A stretch of DNA of 64,000 bases from Paraburkholderia sp. BCC1884 (GTDB taxonomy: Bacteria > Pseudomonadota > Gammaproteobacteria > Burkholderiales > Burkholderiaceae): NCBI RefSeq assembly GCF_900996225.1, contig NZ_CAAJGL010000055.1, positions 91,526-155,525 on the forward strand, in the 5' to 3' direction. The position numbers and the translations under genes are program-made. Shown piece after piece: positions 61,681-64,000 of the stretch (the stretch's first letter is position 1; each line of letters begins with the position of its first letter). Below the pieces are notes generated by a model. It worked only from the letters and a program-made list of their open reading frames with translations. It had not been told where the DNA came from and ran no database searches.

Positions 61681-61929
61681 TCAACGGTTATAAACCGGCG
61701 GCGAATACGAGCTGAACGTTGTCTCACTACCGCGACCCGATTGCCACGAACCGTGAGTGGCCGAACCGTAACCGCTGTTATTGGCCTGAGCGCCATTTTG
61801 CTGGCCTGAAGCCTGAGTTTGCGCGGACTGCGCGCCCTGGCTCACCGGCTCATTGGACGATTGCGCGAACGACACGACAGGCGCGCTGAGAACGACTGCA
61901 ATAGCAACAGCTTGAAAGAGCGACTTCAT
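61681..61929 (-). CDS. Small secreted Gln/Ser-rich protein, 82 aa
   Basis: An 82-residue protein with the signal peptide MKSLFQAVAIAVVLSAPVVSFA, almost the same as that of the many DUF4148-type secreted proteins of Burkholderia. The mature part is Gln, Ser, Gly and Asn rich and looks disordered, without the DUF4148 core. GGAGGTGG precedes the ATG. It may be extracellular or periplasmic; the function is unknown. Confidence 0.8.
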   Translation of the reverse strand: MKSLFQAVAIAVVLSAPVVSFAQSSNEPVSQGAQSAQTQASGQQNGAQANNSGYGSATHGSWQSGRGSETTFSSYSPPVYNR

Positions 61930-62163
61930 GAAACCACCTCCAGAGATTGTCTTTTCCGCACTGCGTGTAACGCTTTCGTTGCAGCGATGAATACAGTGTA
62001 GGTGTCCCCGAGGCCGGGATAAATCCACTAATCCTGAATTCACTGTTGTTTGTTGGACGACAATCCCTTGACGTAATTTTGCGGCGGCGCAGCAGTCACC
62101 GGGCTGCCATCGCGGCGATCCGCTAATCGTTCTCTGCCAGCATTGTGCAGTCAGCGTTCCTGA

Positions 62164-63561
<1,398 letters not shown>

Positions 63562-63586
63562 TCAAGGTAAACCCCGACCGATCGTG

Positions 63587-64000
63587 CTACGCGAGAAACA
63601 GCCGGTACACCGGGTTATGCGTCTCTTCCCAGTGCGGATAACCGAGCGTGGTGAGGAACTGGTCGAACGTCGCGTTTTCGGTCTCCGGCACCTGGATGCC
63701 GACGAGGATCGAACTGTAGTCCGCGCCCTGGTTGCGGTAATGGAACAGGCTGATATTCCAGTTCGGTGCCATCGACGACAGGAATTTCATCAGCGCGCCC
63801 GGTCGTTCGGGAAACTCGAAGCGGAACAGCCGCTCGTCATGCGCGAGCGGCGAACGGCCACCGACCATGTAGCGGATGTGCTGCTTGGAGAGTTCGTCGA
63901 AAGTCAGGTCGACGGTCGCGAAACCGTGGGCTTCGAACGCGCCGGCAATCTGCGCCGACTCGCTGCGATTGCGGATCTGCACGCCCACGAAGATATGGGC
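63587..64000 (-). CDS. ilvA: Threonine ammonia-lyase, C-terminal regulatory part (partial)
   Basis: The frame enters from the right edge; 137 residues are visible. They contain the ACT-like regulatory repeat RLFRFEFPERPGALMKFLSSM and WNISLFHYRNQGADYSSILVG and the end PHWEETHNPVYRLFLA, which are typical of the C-terminus of biosynthetic threonine deaminase. IlvA makes 2-oxobutanoate for isoleucine synthesis and is inhibited by isoleucine through this domain. The catalytic PLP domain lies outside the window. Confidence 0.92.
   Translation of the reverse strand, partial: AHIFVGVQIRNRSESAQIAGAFEAHGFATVDLTFDELSKQHIRYMVGGRSPLAHDERLFRFEFPERPGALMKFLSSMAPNWNISLFHYRNQGADYSSILVGIQVPETENATFDQFLTTLGYPHWEETHNPVYRLFLA

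Overview
This window looks like a piece of a Paraburkholderia/Burkholderia sensu lato chromosome. It is GC-rich and dense in LysR regulators. It carries hopanoid side-chain genes (hpnI, hpnJ, hpnK and hpnL families), 2-aminoethylphosphonate catabolism, pobA, an exopolysaccharide locus of the bce/wca type, and several short secreted proteins with signal peptides typical of these bacteria. No tRNA, rRNA, insertion sequence, prophage or CRISPR array was seen. Gene order and coding style are uniform, so the window reads as ordinary chromosome with small accessory blocks.

Layout. 1-4451 (minus): exopolysaccharide operon manC, undecaprenyl-phosphate sugar phosphotransferase and a Wzc/GumC-type protein cut by the window edge. 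A 955-base AT-richer gap follows, then a putative 2OG-Fe(II) oxygenase and a WcaI-type glycosyltransferase on the plus strand. 8071-13378: a tightly coupled operon of a DUF2760 protein and two divergent Hsp70 proteins, the second with a long C-terminal extension. 13473-18863: SDR/LysR pair, GAF-GGDEF cyclase, cytosine-deaminase-like amidohydrolase and another LysR. 18966-22008: phnX, phnW and their divergent LysR. 22088-27726: SDR, then an acetylpolyamine amidohydrolase-like protein, an M20 carbamoylase and an MFS permease in one operon with a divergent LysR. 27988-29909: periplasmic copper operon (DUF2946, outer-membrane protein, CopC). 30106-32278: membrane-anchored TAXI protein and a ProQ-family RNA chaperone.

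32365-40215: a QseBC/PmrAB-like two-component system divergent from an RND efflux operon. 40253-48837: hopanoid modification genes in two minus-strand operons (membrane protein-hpnI paralogue-hpnK, and hpnJ-hpnI-hpnL) with a second two-component system between them. An identical 19-base sequence containing a PmrA/QseB-like box (CTGAAG-N5-CTTAAG) lies upstream of the hpnJ operon and in the shared promoter region of the two-component system and the hpnK operon. This suggests that the system controls hopanoid decoration. 49136-53267: sulfonate-type ABC transporter, Asp/Glu racemase-like protein and isochorismatase-like hydrolase. 53563-56279: cold-shock protein, semialdehyde dehydrogenase and GNAT acetyltransferase. 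56353-60299: uronate catabolism (kdgT; kduI-kduD-IclR). 60685-61929: four small proteins, one a 37-residue lipoprotein. 62164-64000: pobA and the 3' end of a threonine ammonia-lyase.

Many operons show translational coupling by ATGA or 11-base overlaps: the Hsp70 operon, the RND operon, both two-component systems, hpnI2-hpnK and hpnJ-hpnI. The strongest candidates for something undescribed are the shared box linking a two-component system to both hopanoid operons, the DUF2760-Hsp70-Hsp70 operon, the orphan membrane-anchored TAXI protein and the 2OG-oxygenase-like gene beside the exopolysaccharide locus.
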